A stretch of DNA of 64,000 nt from JAOUEA01 sp963810945 (lineage in GTDB: Bacteria; Actinomycetota; UBA4738; HRBIN12): the NCBI GenBank assembly GCA_963810945.1, contig CAWEPI010000014.1:124001-188000 (forward strand), written 5' to 3'. Position 1 is the stretch's first letter; the number at the start of each line of letters is the position of its first letter. Below the pieces are notes generated by a model. It made no database searches. It was not told where the DNA came from and worked only from the letters and a program-made list of their open reading frames with translations. A program made the position numbers and the translations under genes. Positions 8,884 to 18,048 of the stretch are shown piece after piece.

Positions 8884-9471
8884 ATGGAGAGGAAGGCGTG
8901 GGACCGACTGGTCAGCACCGCCGCCCTCGTGGTCGCGATCGCCCTGCTGGTACTGGGCGGGCTCGCGATCTACGGCGGGAACTTCGGGCAGAACAACGTC
9001 CGCGACCGTCTCGAGCCGGAGAAGGTCACCTTCGCGCCGTACGACGCGATGACCCCCGAGGAGCAGCAGTCCGTGGGTCAGTACGCCGGACAGCAGGTGA
9101 CGACGGGCCCGCAGGCCGAGGCCTTCGCGCGCTACATCGCCGGACACCTCCTGTTCATCAACGACGGGAAGACGTACGCCGAGACGAGCGCCGCTGCGCG
9201 CGTCGAGGGCCTGGACCCCAAGGTGGCCGCGGACCTCTCGGTCAAGGCGGACACATTGTTCAAGGGTGAGACGCTCCGTTCGATCATGTTGAACGCCTAC
9301 GGCTGGTGGACCGTCGCGACGATCGCGCTGTGGGCGGGCTACGTCCTCGTGGGCGCGGGCATCGTCCTGCTGGTGCTGGCGATCCTCGGGTTCGTGCACG
9401 CGAGCAGGCTCGGCAAGGTGACGATCCCGGAGTCGGACGAGAAGAAGGAGTTCGCCACCGCGAACGCCTGA
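8884..9471 (+). CDS. Membrane protein with two transmembrane helices
   Basis: 195 residues. The first helix is at about 11-33 (STAALVVAIALLVLGGLAIY). A soluble extracytoplasmic region of about 100 residues (PEEQQSVGQYAGQQ and following) and a second helix at about 145-170 (GYVLVGAGIVLLVLAILGFV) follow, with a short acidic/basic tail. GGAGGAAAGG lies just upstream of the ATG. The gene has its own intergenic region with the DosR-like box and ends in a strong hairpin, so it is probably transcribed alone. I recognise the general type from actinobacterial genomes but know no function. Confidence 0.75.
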   Translation: MERKAWDRLVSTAALVVAIALLVLGGLAIYGGNFGQNNVRDRLEPEKVTFAPYDAMTPEEQQSVGQYAGQQVTTGPQAEAFARYIAGHLLFINDGKTYAETSAAARVEGLDPKVAADLSVKADTLFKGETLRSIMLNAYGWWTVATIALWAGYVLVGAGIVLLVLAILGFVHASRLGKVTIPESDEKKEFATANA

Positions 9472-9491
9472 GACTCCAGACCGAGGGAACC

Positions 9492-9526
9492 ACGCAAGCC
9501 GCCCGGCTCCGCCGGGCGGCTTGCGT
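9492..9526. terminator. Strong bidirectional hairpin terminator
   Basis: ACGCAAGCCGCCCGG (9492-9506) and its exact complement (9512-9526) form a 15-bp stem closed by a 5-base loop. It lies between two convergent genes (stops at 9471 and 9548), the expected place for a shared terminator. There is no U-tract. Confidence 0.75.
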
Positions 9527-9547
9527 CGTCTACGCGTCGCGGCTTCG

Positions 9548-9967
9548 TTAAGCGTCGGTGCGTTCGAGGACCACCACGGGGATCAGACGATCCGTGTTGG
9601 CCTGATACTCCGCGAACTGCGGGTGCCGGGTGGCTTGCTCCGTGTAGAGCGCGTCGCGCTCGTCGCCCGTCACCTCCGTCGCGATCGCGGGGAACGACTC
9701 GTCGCCGACCTCGACGTCGACCTCGGGGTGGGCCTTCACGTTGCGGTACCAGTCCGGGTGACTGGGGGCTCCACCCTTGGAGGCGAAGACCACGTAGCGA
9801 TCGCCGTCGGGCAGGTACATCAACGGATTCGTGCGTACCGTGCCGGTCTTGGCCCCCGTATGGGTGAGCAGCAAGATGGGCTTGCCCTCGAACATCCCGC
9901 CCACCTTGCCGTGATGGGCGTGGAACTCCTCGATGATGTTCGTGTTCCAGTCTCCCCTGTCGGACAT
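9548..9967 (-). CDS. Deazaflavin (F420)-dependent nitroreductase family protein
   Basis: 139 residues of the split beta-barrel family that includes mycobacterial Ddn. Recognisable stretches are ILLLTHTGAKTGTVRTNPLMY, VVFASKGGAPSHPDWYRNV and PEVDVEVGD. Members bind coenzyme F420H2 and reduce quinones or other acceptors; some protect against oxidative stress. The true substrate here is unknown. The ATG follows the stop of the acetyltransferase gene by two bases, with GGAAGGAG spanning that stop, so the two form one operon. Confidence 0.88.
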   Translation of the reverse strand: MSDRGDWNTNIIEEFHAHHGKVGGMFEGKPILLLTHTGAKTGTVRTNPLMYLPDGDRYVVFASKGGAPSHPDWYRNVKAHPEVDVEVGDESFPAIATEVTGDERDALYTEQATRHPQFAEYQANTDRLIPVVVLERTDA

Positions 9968-9969
9968 CC

Positions 9970-10533
9970 CTACTCCTTCCGATCTTCGGCGCGATCGGAC
10001 CTGGTGATCTCGTACCGCACGCCGAACCAGACCTCATCCTCGTAACGGTGCTCGAAGCGTTCCATGAGGCGCATGCCCACCTTCTCGGCCACGCGGATCG
10101 ACGGGACGTTCTCCGCGCTCGCGTACGCGCGCACCACGTCGGCCTCCAGCACGTCGAACGCGTACCTCACGAGCGCGCCCACCGCCTCCGTCGCGTAGCC
10201 ACGGCCCTGGAAGGCCGGCGCGATCGTGTATCCGACCTTGATCACGCCGGGCTCGTCCTCGGCGGGACTGAGACCGACGTCGCCCACGAGGCGGCCGCCG
10301 TCACGCTCCTCCACCGAGAACTGCACCCAACCCCCCGGCTCGCCGGGCACGCGGGCGGACATCGCTTCGATCTCGGCCCGGATCCCCGCCGGGTCCGTCC
10401 GCTCCCAGCCCTGATAACGGTGGACGTCGGGGTCGCTGCGGTACGCCGAGATGTCCTCGGCGTCCTCGGGCTGCGAACGCCGCAACCGCAGGCGGTCGGT
10501 GAGGATCGGTTCCAGACGGCTGTCGACGCGCAT
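9970..10533 (-). CDS. GNAT acetyltransferase (RimJ/RimL type)
   Basis: The domain runs from LEPILTDRLRLRR through the acetyl-CoA loop (AFQGRGYATEAVGAL) to SIRVAEKVGMRLMERFE, the standard order of RimJ/RimL-like N-acetyltransferases acting on protein N-termini or small amines. I place the start at the ATG 10533, 187 residues. An ATG at 10569 would add twelve residues outside the domain. The stop is next to the nitroreductase start, which indicates a two-gene operon. Confidence 0.85.
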   Translation of the reverse strand: MRVDSRLEPILTDRLRLRRSQPEDAEDISAYRSDPDVHRYQGWERTDPAGIRAEIEAMSARVPGEPGGWVQFSVEERDGGRLVGDVGLSPAEDEPGVIKVGYTIAPAFQGRGYATEAVGALVRYAFDVLEADVVRAYASAENVPSIRVAEKVGMRLMERFEHRYEDEVWFGVRYEITRSDRAEDRKE

Positions 10534-10590
10534 CGCCGAGGAAGCGTACCGGGCAACCGAGGGCTCCATCCCGCCGCCAGGCCCCCGCGA

Positions 10591-11394
10591 TCACGTCTCG
10601 CAGCCGAGACCGTTGCGATCCCCATCGAAGTCCTGCGGGTCCGGCGGAAGCACGCGGAAGTCACGGAAGCTGACGTCGGCGCAGTCGAGGTCGGGAGGCG
10701 GCGAGGGGATGCACACGCCCGGGTAGGCGGGATCGCAACGTCGGCCGCCCCCGTGACCCGCCGCACACGCGCGCCAGAGGCCCCGGTGTCCCGCGCGCGC
10801 CGCGCGCTGCGCCGCTTCGAACAGCGCGACGTACCGCACGTCCGGAGGGTAGGTGCTGACCGTGGCGTAGCCCCCGGCCACCAGCCGACGGTTGAAGAGG
10901 CGGTCGCCGAGCCACACGTAGGCGAGGGTGCGCCCGTAACGGTCGCGGCGTTCCACATCGAACTCCAGGTGGATCGTGCGGCCGGTGAGCCGACGGGCCG
11001 TGAACCGGGAGGCGGCCTCGCCGAAGCACTGCACCGGCTGCGACGGATCGACCGTCTCCGGCGTGTCGACGCCGATCAGGCGGACGTCGAGCGAGCGCCC
11101 GCGGTAACGAACGTGGACGGTGTCGCCGTCGACCGTGGAGACCACGACCGCGGGTGCCCCCGGGATCGGAGCGCCGCCGCGGATCACGGCCGATCCCGAC
11201 CGGCTCGCCGCGCCGTCGTCGACACGATGGGTGTGGGACGGCGCGGCGGCGGAGGCGGCGCGGATCCCCGCCGAGGACGACCCCGGCGGCGGGATGGCCT
11301 CGGAGGGCGCGGACCGCGTGAGGGGGTCGCAGGCCGTAAGCAGCAACGTCGCGAGGCCGATCGCTCGCGCGATCGCTCGGGGGGAGGGCGTCAT
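10591..11394 (-). CDS. Lipoprotein with thermonuclease (SNase) and excalibur domains
   Basis: About 267 residues from ATG 11394. The N-terminus is a lipoprotein signal (LATLLLTAC, Cys at the lipobox). A Ser/Ala-rich linker follows, then a staphylococcal-nuclease fold: VVSTVDGDTVHVRYRGR, VRLIGVDTPET (Arg and Asp/Glu active-site residues), and ERRDRYGRTLAYVWLGDRLF. The C-terminus ends in FDGDRNGLGCE, the calcium-binding excalibur motif. The protein is probably an extracellular, calcium-using nuclease held on the membrane. Upstream ATGs at 11406 and 11487 are possible but add non-signal sequence. Confidence 0.88.
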   Translation of the reverse strand: MTPSPRAIARAIGLATLLLTACDPLTRSAPSEAIPPPGSSSAGIRAASAAAPSHTHRVDDGAASRSGSAVIRGGAPIPGAPAVVVSTVDGDTVHVRYRGRSLDVRLIGVDTPETVDPSQPVQCFGEAASRFTARRLTGRTIHLEFDVERRDRYGRTLAYVWLGDRLFNRRLVAGGYATVSTYPPDVRYVALFEAAQRAARAGHRGLWRACAAGHGGGRRCDPAYPGVCIPSPPPDLDCADVSFRDFRVLPPDPQDFDGDRNGLGCET

Positions 11395-11518
11395 CGGTCC
11401 CATCATGCACGCCGCCGACGACATGGACGTGACGGCCGCCGTCGCGACGCCGGCACGGCGAACGCGCGGGCGGGAAGCCGGACCCATGCCGGCTCCCCGC
11501 CGAACGCGCGCGTGGGGG

Positions 11519-12832
11519 CTACGCCCGACCGAAGTAGCGCTCCAGGGCCCAGTGAGCCGTCGCCTGGCCGACGGCGACCCCTTGCCAACCGGAGAAGCGG
11601 TAGTGCAGGCCCGCCCACACCCGAGCGTCGACGATCTGGCGCAGCAGGTCGCCGACCGTGGCGAAGTGGCGGGTGAGGTCCATCAGCCCGTTCGCCGGGT
11701 CGAAGCCCGGGATGTCCACGCCGATGTGCGTGGTGCCGAGGACGGCGGCGAACACCGCCGCTTCGGCCCCGGTGATCGCGCCGTGGGCGGCCGGGTACTC
11801 CGGGTGGTTCGGGACGGTGAGCAACGCGGTCCACGCCGGGTCCGCGTGGGTGCGCGGGTTCCCGTCCGTATCGGCCGCCCGGATCGCGGTCACGGGCCGC
11901 CAGAACGCGTAGTGGTACTTGGCGGCGAAACACTCCGTCAGCGCGTCGGCACCCACCATGTTCCCCATGGCCAGCAGACGCACCGTGTCGACCAGATCGA
12001 ACCGCGCGGATGCGAGGGTCCGGAACGCCTGGTTGTACTGGTTGATCACGTTGGCGTTCCAGAACCAGGCGATCGCGGTCTCCTCGGGCGTCCGCACGGT
12101 GCTCGCCGACGCGCCGTAGTCCTGCACCTCGTTGAGCGCCCTCGAGTAGGCGCGGCTGGTGAGAGCGGGCGGAGGTCCGGGTCGGAACTGCGTATCCGAC
12201 CTCAGCAGGAACGGCTCGAACCGCATCACCCACGGCGTCTGCGCGAACTGCAGAGACGGAGGTGGTGCGAACTGGTACACGCCGGGACCTGGGGGCGCCG
12301 GGGTGAACGTGACGCTCGGATCGGCCAGGCCGTCGCCGGTTCGCAAGGCGATGATGTCGGCGGCCGCGGCCTGACCCACGGCGATGCCGTCCGCCTTACC
12401 GGCGTCGGGCATCGACGCGACGGAACCATCGAACGTGGCCTTGAGCCCGTCGAGGAGCGCCTGCGGCTGATCGCCCAGATAGTGCGCGAGCGTTGTGTAT
12501 GCGGCGGTCGCGACGGCCGCGTCCGGCGACGCGTCGCGCACGTCCACGCTCGCGCCCACGGAGAAGCGATGGTACGGCCGATAGCGGCCCTCGATCTTCG
12601 TGACCGCGTCGTAGACCGCGGCCTGGACGTAGGAGAGGTAGATCAACCCCTCCGTCTGGAACTTCGCCAGCGGCACCGTCGCGCCGCGGATGGCGCTGAC
12701 CGCGGTGAGGTTCCAGTCGAGCGCCACCTGCGGGGACGACGTGGTCGTGGCCCGGGCCGACGACAGCGGCACCTGCACGATCGCCATCACCATCACGACG
12801 GCGGCGATGAGTGCGGTTGCTCCAGCACGCAT
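11519..12832 (-). CDS. Secreted vanadium-dependent haloperoxidase family protein
   Basis: 437 residues with a signal peptide (about 1-27, ALIAAVVMVMAIVQVPLSSA). The C-terminal half has the PAP2/haloperoxidase pocket: AAKYHYAFWRPVTAI (Lys and Arg), HPEYPAAHGAITGA (His; PAAH where phosphatases have PSGH) and ARVWAGLHYRFSG (Arg and His). Family members bind vanadate and oxidise halides with peroxide, or act as acid phosphatases; the sequence cannot decide which. GGAAGGAGGG precedes the ATG, and a hairpin at 12852-12871 lies in the leader. It is transcribed away from the large SARP regulator. Confidence 0.85.
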   Translation of the reverse strand: MRAGATALIAAVVMVMAIVQVPLSSARATTTSSPQVALDWNLTAVSAIRGATVPLAKFQTEGLIYLSYVQAAVYDAVTKIEGRYRPYHRFSVGASVDVRDASPDAAVATAAYTTLAHYLGDQPQALLDGLKATFDGSVASMPDAGKADGIAVGQAAAADIIALRTGDGLADPSVTFTPAPPGPGVYQFAPPPSLQFAQTPWVMRFEPFLLRSDTQFRPGPPPALTSRAYSRALNEVQDYGASASTVRTPEETAIAWFWNANVINQYNQAFRTLASARFDLVDTVRLLAMGNMVGADALTECFAAKYHYAFWRPVTAIRAADTDGNPRTHADPAWTALLTVPNHPEYPAAHGAITGAEAAVFAAVLGTTHIGVDIPGFDPANGLMDLTRHFATVGDLLRQIVDARVWAGLHYRFSGWQGVAVGQATAHWALERYFGRA

Positions 12833-12851
12833 ATGGTCCCTCCTTCCCTCG

Positions 12852-12871
12852 GGCCGCGTCCGTACGCGGCC
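12852..12871 (-). other. Hairpin in 5' leader of haloperoxidase-family gene
   Basis: GGCCGCGT (12852-12859) and ACGCGGCC (12864-12871) form a perfect 8-bp stem with a 4-base loop, 20 bases upstream of the ATG and just outside the ribosome-binding site. It may affect translation or mRNA stability. No known riboswitch is recognised. Confidence 0.4.
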
Positions 12872-13006
12872 TCGGGAGGGAGGCTGCGCCCCACCCCTGA
12901 ATCCGCGCTGTCGAGGCGCTTAAGGGACGGGTGACGCGCCCACGTAGGCGTTGTGTTACGGTCGAACCCACCGTCGGGACGAGCCCAACAGGAGCCGCTG
13001 CAGCGC

Positions 13007-16000
13007 ATGGACTTCGCGATCCTCGGCCCCCTCGAGGTGCGACGCGACGGTCGGGTCGTGCCCATCGTGAGCCGCAAGCAACGACTCCTGCTCGCGGCGT
13101 TGCTCAACCGGCCCAACGAGGTCGTATCCGTCGATCTGCTGATCGACGCCCTCTGGGGTGAGGACGTCCCCGCCTCGGCGTTCAACGCGATCCAGGTGCA
13201 CGTCTCGCACCTCCGCAGGGTGCTCGCGGACGGATCGGCCGCGACCTCGGAGGCGATCGAGACGCGCGATCCGGGCTACCTCATCCGGGTCGACGCCGAG
13301 GCGCTCGACGCCACGCGGTTCGAGCGCCTGATCGACGAGGGACGGCGCCTGGGCCGCTCCGGTGCGTCCGAGGCCGCCGCACGGACGTTGCGGGCGGCAC
13401 TCGACCTCTGGCGTGGGCCCGCCTTCGCCGACCTCGCGTACGAGCCGTTCCTCCAACCCGTGATCGCGCGGCTCGACGAGCTCCGCCTGGGAGCCATCCA
13501 GGATCGCATCGACGCCGATCTCGCGCTGGGCGGAGACCAGGAGCTGATCCCCGAGCTCAGGGAGCTGGTGCGAACCTTCCCCCTGCGCGAGCGCCTCCGG
13601 GGGCAACTGATGCTCGCCCTCTATCGTGCCGACCGCCAGGCCGACGCCCTCGAGGCGGCGCGCGATGCCCGGCGCGTCCTGGCTGATGAGCTCGGCATCG
13701 ACCCCGGCCCCGAGCTGCAGCGGCTAGAGACCTCGATCCTGCACCACGATCCCGAGCTCACGCTGCTGCGCCCGTCGTCGGACGCTCGAGCCACCGCCGA
13801 GCCAACGCCGCCGTCGGTGCCACCCTCGCGGGCGGACGAGCGGAGGGTGATATCGGTGCTGGTGGTACGCGGCGCCCGGACGGCCCCCGAAACCGATCCC
13901 GAGGACGTCGTCGCGGCGCTCCTGCCGGTGCAGAACGTCGTCGAGCGGGAGGTCGCTGCGTTCGCCGGGGAGGTGGGATACGCCCTCGGTGAGGCTCTGG
14001 TGGTCACGTTCGGCGCCCGGATCGAGCACGGCGACGAAGCGGAGCGCGCGATCCGGGCGGGACTGCGGGTGCTCGAGACCCTGGGGAGCGCGGACCCGCC
14101 GCTCGAGGTCCGCGCCGGCATCGCCACAGGAGAAGCGCTCGTCTCCTCTCCGGAGACCGCAGGGCCTCGACGGTTCGCAGGCGACGTCGTCAGCGCGGCG
14201 CTGCGGGAGGCCGAGGACGGGCCCATCGGGCGGGTCGTGGTGGACGAGCCCACGTACAACGCAACGAGACGCGCCGTCTCCTACCGTGAGCTGCCTCATG
14301 CATCCGGAGCTGCGGACGGTCGAGAACGCGGGTGGGTCGTGCGGCGGATCCGGTCGGAGTCCGTCGACCGCGAGGGTCCTCGTGGACCGTTCCTCGGCCG
14401 AGATCGAGAGCTGCACCTCGCCGCGTCGATCTGGGCCCGGGTGCGCGCCGAGCGCACGCCGCACCTCATCACGATCCTCGGGGCTCCGGGGATCGGGAAG
14501 TCACGCCTGGCGAAGGAGTTCTCCCGCACGATCGCCCGCTCCGGAGGACGGGTCGTCCGGGGACGGTCCCTCCCCTACGGCGGGGGCGCCGGCTACGGGG
14601 CGTTCGCACAGCACGTCGCCACGATCGCCGGGATCCGCGAGAGCGACGGCCCAGAGACGGCCCGGAGGAAGCTGGCCGAGGCCGTCGGCTCCGCCCTGTC
14701 GGACGCCGAGGCCGAGGAGACCACGGAACATCTGGCCCTATCGATCGGGCTGCCCACGCGCGAGGAGGTGGCGGACCAACAGGTGCTCTTCTACGCGGCG
14801 CGAAGGTTGATCGAAGGCGTCGCGGCGGAACGTCCGCTCCTCTTGGTGTTCGAGGACATCCACTGGGCCGATGCGAGCCTGCTCGACCTCCTCGAGTCCC
14901 TCGCCGCCCGCGTCCGGGAGGCGCCGGTGTTGCTGCTGGCCCTCGCGCGGCCCGAGCTGTTGGAGCGCCGGCCTGGATGGAGCGCTGCCGTGCGGTCCGC
15001 CACGACGCTCGACCTCGCACCGCTGTCCGCGGCGGACTCGGTCCGACTCGCGTCGCATCTCGCGTCCGGGGAGGGCGCCGATCTGATCGGAGCCCTCGCG
15101 GAGCGTGGGGAGGGCAACCCGCTGTTCATCGAGGAGTTGGTGGCGGCGGCGGCGGAGCGCGGTGACGCCGTCCTGGAGGATCTGCCGGGGACGGTCCGCA
15201 CCACGATCGCAGCGCGCCTGGATGCGCTCCCCGCACCGGCGCGCTCGATCGCGCTCGATGCCTCGGTCGTGGGACGGGTCTTCTGGAGAGGGGCGCTCCG
15301 GGAGCCGAACGGAGCCACCCTGGATCAGGCGCTCGAGATGCTCGAGGACCGGGATCTCGTGTGGCGCGAGCCGACGAGCCGGATCGAGGGCGACCGCCAA
15401 TACATCTTCAAGCACATGCTGATCCGGGAAGTCGCCTACGCCACCCTGCCGCGGGCGACGAGGCGCGCTCGTCACGCGGAGGCGGCCACGTTCATCGAAC
15501 GTACCTCCGGGGATCGGATCGTCGAGTCGGCACGCCCTCTCGCGTACCACCTCCGCGAAGCGGGTGAATCCCGGCGTGCGATCGACGCGTACCTGATGGC
15601 GGCGGAGCATGCGCTCAGGGGCTGGGCGAAAGGCGAGGCCGTGGCGCTCCTGGCCGAAGCGCTCGAGCTCGTGCCCGAGGACGACCTCGCGCTCCGCCAG
15701 GCGATCGAGCTCCGCCAGGGCTACGCCTACTTGGCCGACGGCGACTATCGACGCGCGTCCGAGGTCATCGAGCCCCTCGTGGCCGGGTTGTCGGGCCGCG
15801 AAGAGATCGAGGCCTATCTCGCGCTCACCAAGGCCGCGGGGTGGCTGACCGATGCCGAGGGCGTGCGGCGGTACGGTCGACGCGCCGCCGAGCTCGCCGA
15901 AGCGCTGGGGGAACCGGAGCTTTCGGCGCCGGCGCTCGGGTACATCAGCCAGATCTCGTCGATGGAGGGCAGACCGGGCGAGATGATCGAGCTGGGCGAG

Positions 16001-16957
16001 AAGGCGCTCGCGGCCTGGCCGTCCGGCCACCTCCCGTCCGAGCTCGCGTACCAGTTGGAGTTGGTGGCCCTGACGCAGACCTGGGTGGGGCACTTCGACG
16101 AGGCCGACCGCAACCTCCGCGAAGCGCTGGCGCTCGCCGAGGAGTGCCACAGCGTGGAGGCGATGCTGCGCTCGGGCGCGACGCTGGGACTCGCCCTGGT
16201 GGGGTTGGGACGACACGAGGAGGCGTTGGATCGCTTCGCGGACACGATCGCCCGAGGGCGCGAGCTGGAGCTGCTCCCGCGCTTCACCGCACGCGCACTC
16301 AACATGTCGTCGTCCGCGCGGCGGGATCTCTTCGAACTCGAGGCCGCGCGGCTCCTGAACCTCGAGGCGATCGAGTTCGGTCACGAAGCCGGGTTCCCAC
16401 TGGCATGGATCCAGGGAGGCATCGACATCCTCGAGGCCGACCTGCTGGAAGGGGAGCTCGGCCGCGTCGAGGTCGCGTGGCCGACCCTGTGGGAGCAGAC
16501 CGAGTCGACCCAAGGCTTCCACCAGTGGCTGATGGCCGGACGCCTGCTCGTGGCGAAGGCGCAGCTGGCCTTCGCGCTCGGCGACGCGGCGGGCGCGGCC
16601 GTCGCCGCCGAACGGGCGCTCGCGCACGCCGAGGCCACGGAGCGTCCGAAGCAGCGAGCCGCCGCGGGCACGACGCTGGGACTGGCTTGCATCGCGCTCG
16701 GGCAGGTGGAGGAGGGGGTGGATCGACTCCGTGAGGCCTCGCGCGTCGCCCGTGGCTCCAGCCACCCCCCCACGCGCTGGCGCGCCGATGCCGCGCTTGG
16801 ACGCGCCCTCGTCGGTCTCGGCCGGGACGCGGACGCCGAGGCGGCGCTCGGGCGCGCGCGATCGACGGTCCAGGACTTCGCCGAGGGGCTCGACGAGCGG
16901 CGACGTGATGCGTTCCTCGTTCGGGGCGCCGTCGCCGACCTGCTCGCCGGGCGATGA
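13007..16957 (+). CDS. SARP/BTAD regulator fused to degenerate cyclase, ATPase and TPR
   Basis: 1,316 residues. Residues 1-95 are an OmpR-type winged helix (LGPLEVRRDGR, QVHVSHLRRVLADG) and about 95-245 a BTAD helical domain, together the SARP DNA-binding unit. About 280-435 resembles a class III nucleotidyl cyclase (ending RFAGDVVSAALREA), but the metal-binding Asp residues are missing: VLVVRGAR in place of F-x-D, and YALGEALVVTF in place of GD. About 460-620 is an AAA/STAND-type ATPase with Walker A GAPGIGKSR (near 491) and LLLVFEDIHWAD (near 612). The C-terminal 450 residues are TPR-like helical repeats. It is probably an ATP-switched transcription activator. The GH18 gene follows at once and could be a target or operon partner. 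AGGAG lies 13 bases before the ATG. Confidence 0.88.
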   Translation: MDFAILGPLEVRRDGRVVPIVSRKQRLLLAALLNRPNEVVSVDLLIDALWGEDVPASAFNAIQVHVSHLRRVLADGSAATSEAIETRDPGYLIRVDAEALDATRFERLIDEGRRLGRSGASEAAARTLRAALDLWRGPAFADLAYEPFLQPVIARLDELRLGAIQDRIDADLALGGDQELIPELRELVRTFPLRERLRGQLMLALYRADRQADALEAARDARRVLADELGIDPGPELQRLETSILHHDPELTLLRPSSDARATAEPTPPSVPPSRADERRVISVLVVRGARTAPETDPEDVVAALLPVQNVVEREVAAFAGEVGYALGEALVVTFGARIEHGDEAERAIRAGLRVLETLGSADPPLEVRAGIATGEALVSSPETAGPRRFAGDVVSAALREAEDGPIGRVVVDEPTYNATRRAVSYRELPHASGAADGRERGWVVRRIRSESVDREGPRGPFLGRDRELHLAASIWARVRAERTPHLITILGAPGIGKSRLAKEFSRTIARSGGRVVRGRSLPYGGGAGYGAFAQHVATIAGIRESDGPETARRKLAEAVGSALSDAEAEETTEHLALSIGLPTREEVADQQVLFYAARRLIEGVAAERPLLLVFEDIHWADASLLDLLESLAARVREAPVLLLALARPELLERRPGWSAAVRSATTLDLAPLSAADSVRLASHLASGEGADLIGALAERGEGNPLFIEELVAAAAERGDAVLEDLPGTVRTTIAARLDALPAPARSIALDASVVGRVFWRGALREPNGATLDQALEMLEDRDLVWREPTSRIEGDRQYIFKHMLIREVAYATLPRATRRARHAEAATFIERTSGDRIVESARPLAYHLREAGESRRAIDAYLMAAEHALRGWAKGEAVALLAEALELVPEDDLALRQAIELRQGYAYLADGDYRRASEVIEPLVAGLSGREEIEAYLALTKAAGWLTDAEGVRRYGRRAAELAEALGEPELSAPALGYISQISSMEGRPGEMIELGEKALAAWPSGHLPSELAYQLELVALTQTWVGHFDEADRNLREALALAEECHSVEAMLRSGATLGLALVGLGRHEEALDRFADTIARGRELELLPRFTARALNMSSSARRDLFELEAARLLNLEAIEFGHEAGFPLAWIQGGIDILEADLLEGELGRVEVAWPTLWEQTESTQGFHQWLMAGRLLVAKAQLAFALGDAAGAAVAAERALAHAEATERPKQRAAAGTTLGLACIALGQVEEGVDRLREASRVARGSSHPPTRWRADAALGRALVGLGRDADAEAALGRARSTVQDFAEGLDERRRDAFLVRGAVADLLAGR

Positions 16958-16998
16958 GCGTCTCGCTACGATGCACGTCCCGACCGGAAGGAGCCGTC

Positions 16999-18012
16999 GT
17001 GCGTGCACGGATCGCCCCCTCGATCGTGGCGCTCACGCTCGCGATGAGCGTGGCGTCCTGGTGGCCGTCAACGGGCGCGTCCGCGGCCGGGCAGTTGCGG
17101 CATGACGGCGCGCACGCGCGGAGGCGGACCGGGAAGGTCGCGCCCTATCTGTACCTCGGGTGGGGACGTCCGCCGTCGCCGACGCGGGTGATGCGGCGCA
17201 CCGGCGTCCGGGACTTCACGTTGGCGTTCATGCTCTCCGATGGCGGATGCCACCCGAAGTGGGACGGGACCCGCCCCCTTCGGGGTGGGCGTGACCTGGC
17301 CACGATCCACGCGATCCGCAGGGCGGGCGGCGACGTCGTCGTGAGCTTCGGAGGCTGGAGCGGGAAGAAGCTCGGGGAGCGGTGCGCGACCGCGGCGGCG
17401 CTCGCGGGCGCCTACGAGAAGGTGATCGACGCCTACCGGCTGAGCGCGATCGACATCGACATCGAACACACGGAGATCGCATCGGCCACCGTGCGCCAGC
17501 GGGTCGTGGACGCCCTCAACCTGGTGCGGGCCGAGGAGTCCCGTCCGATAGAGATCTACGTGACGATCGGGACCGCGCCCGACGGACCCGACGGACCCGC
17601 GCTCGACCTGATCACGAGAGCCGCCGCAGCAGGGCTCCTCGTCGACGGGTGGACGATCATGCCGTTCGACTTCGGCCGGCCGATCCGCAACATGGGCCGC
17701 GTCTCGGTCCGGGCAGCCGAAGGGCTGAAGACGGACCTCATGACGGCCTATGGAGAGACCGCGCGCGCCGCCTACCGGAGCATGGGGATCTCCTCCATGA
17801 ACGGCCGCACCGACGAGGCCGACGAGACCGTCGAGCCCCGCGACTTCGAGACGATGCTGCGGTACGTGCGCGCCCACCACCTGGCCCGATTCACGTTCTG
17901 GTCGCTGAATCGCGATCGACCGTGTGGGGGGCTCCGGAGCGGGGACGCCTGCAGCGGCATCGCGCAGCGTCCTTGGGCCTTCACGAGGATCGTGGGACGG
18001 TACCGGGGTTAG
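16999..18012 (+). CDS. Secreted GH18 (chitinase-like) glycoside hydrolase
   Basis: 337 residues from GTG 16999, which has GGAAGGAG at ideal spacing. An ATG at 16954 overlaps the previous stop but would put extra residues before the signal peptide. The signal peptide (IVALTLAMSVASWWP) is followed by a TIM-barrel sequence with VVVSFGGWSG (strand 3 motif) and SAIDIDIEHTE (near 149-158), the DxDxE catalytic motif of family 18. Members hydrolyse chitin or related N-acetylglucosamine polymers. No separate carbohydrate-binding domain is visible. Its closeness to the SARP-type regulator suggests linked control. Confidence 0.85.
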   Translation: MRARIAPSIVALTLAMSVASWWPSTGASAAGQLRHDGAHARRRTGKVAPYLYLGWGRPPSPTRVMRRTGVRDFTLAFMLSDGGCHPKWDGTRPLRGGRDLATIHAIRRAGGDVVVSFGGWSGKKLGERCATAAALAGAYEKVIDAYRLSAIDIDIEHTEIASATVRQRVVDALNLVRAEESRPIEIYVTIGTAPDGPDGPALDLITRAAAAGLLVDGWTIMPFDFGRPIRNMGRVSVRAAEGLKTDLMTAYGETARAAYRSMGISSMNGRTDEADETVEPRDFETMLRYVRAHHLARFTFWSLNRDRPCGGLRSGDACSGIAQRPWAFTRIVGRYRG

Positions 18013-18048
18013 CGGACACGGCCGATCACGGACGAAGCGCGCGGTCGG

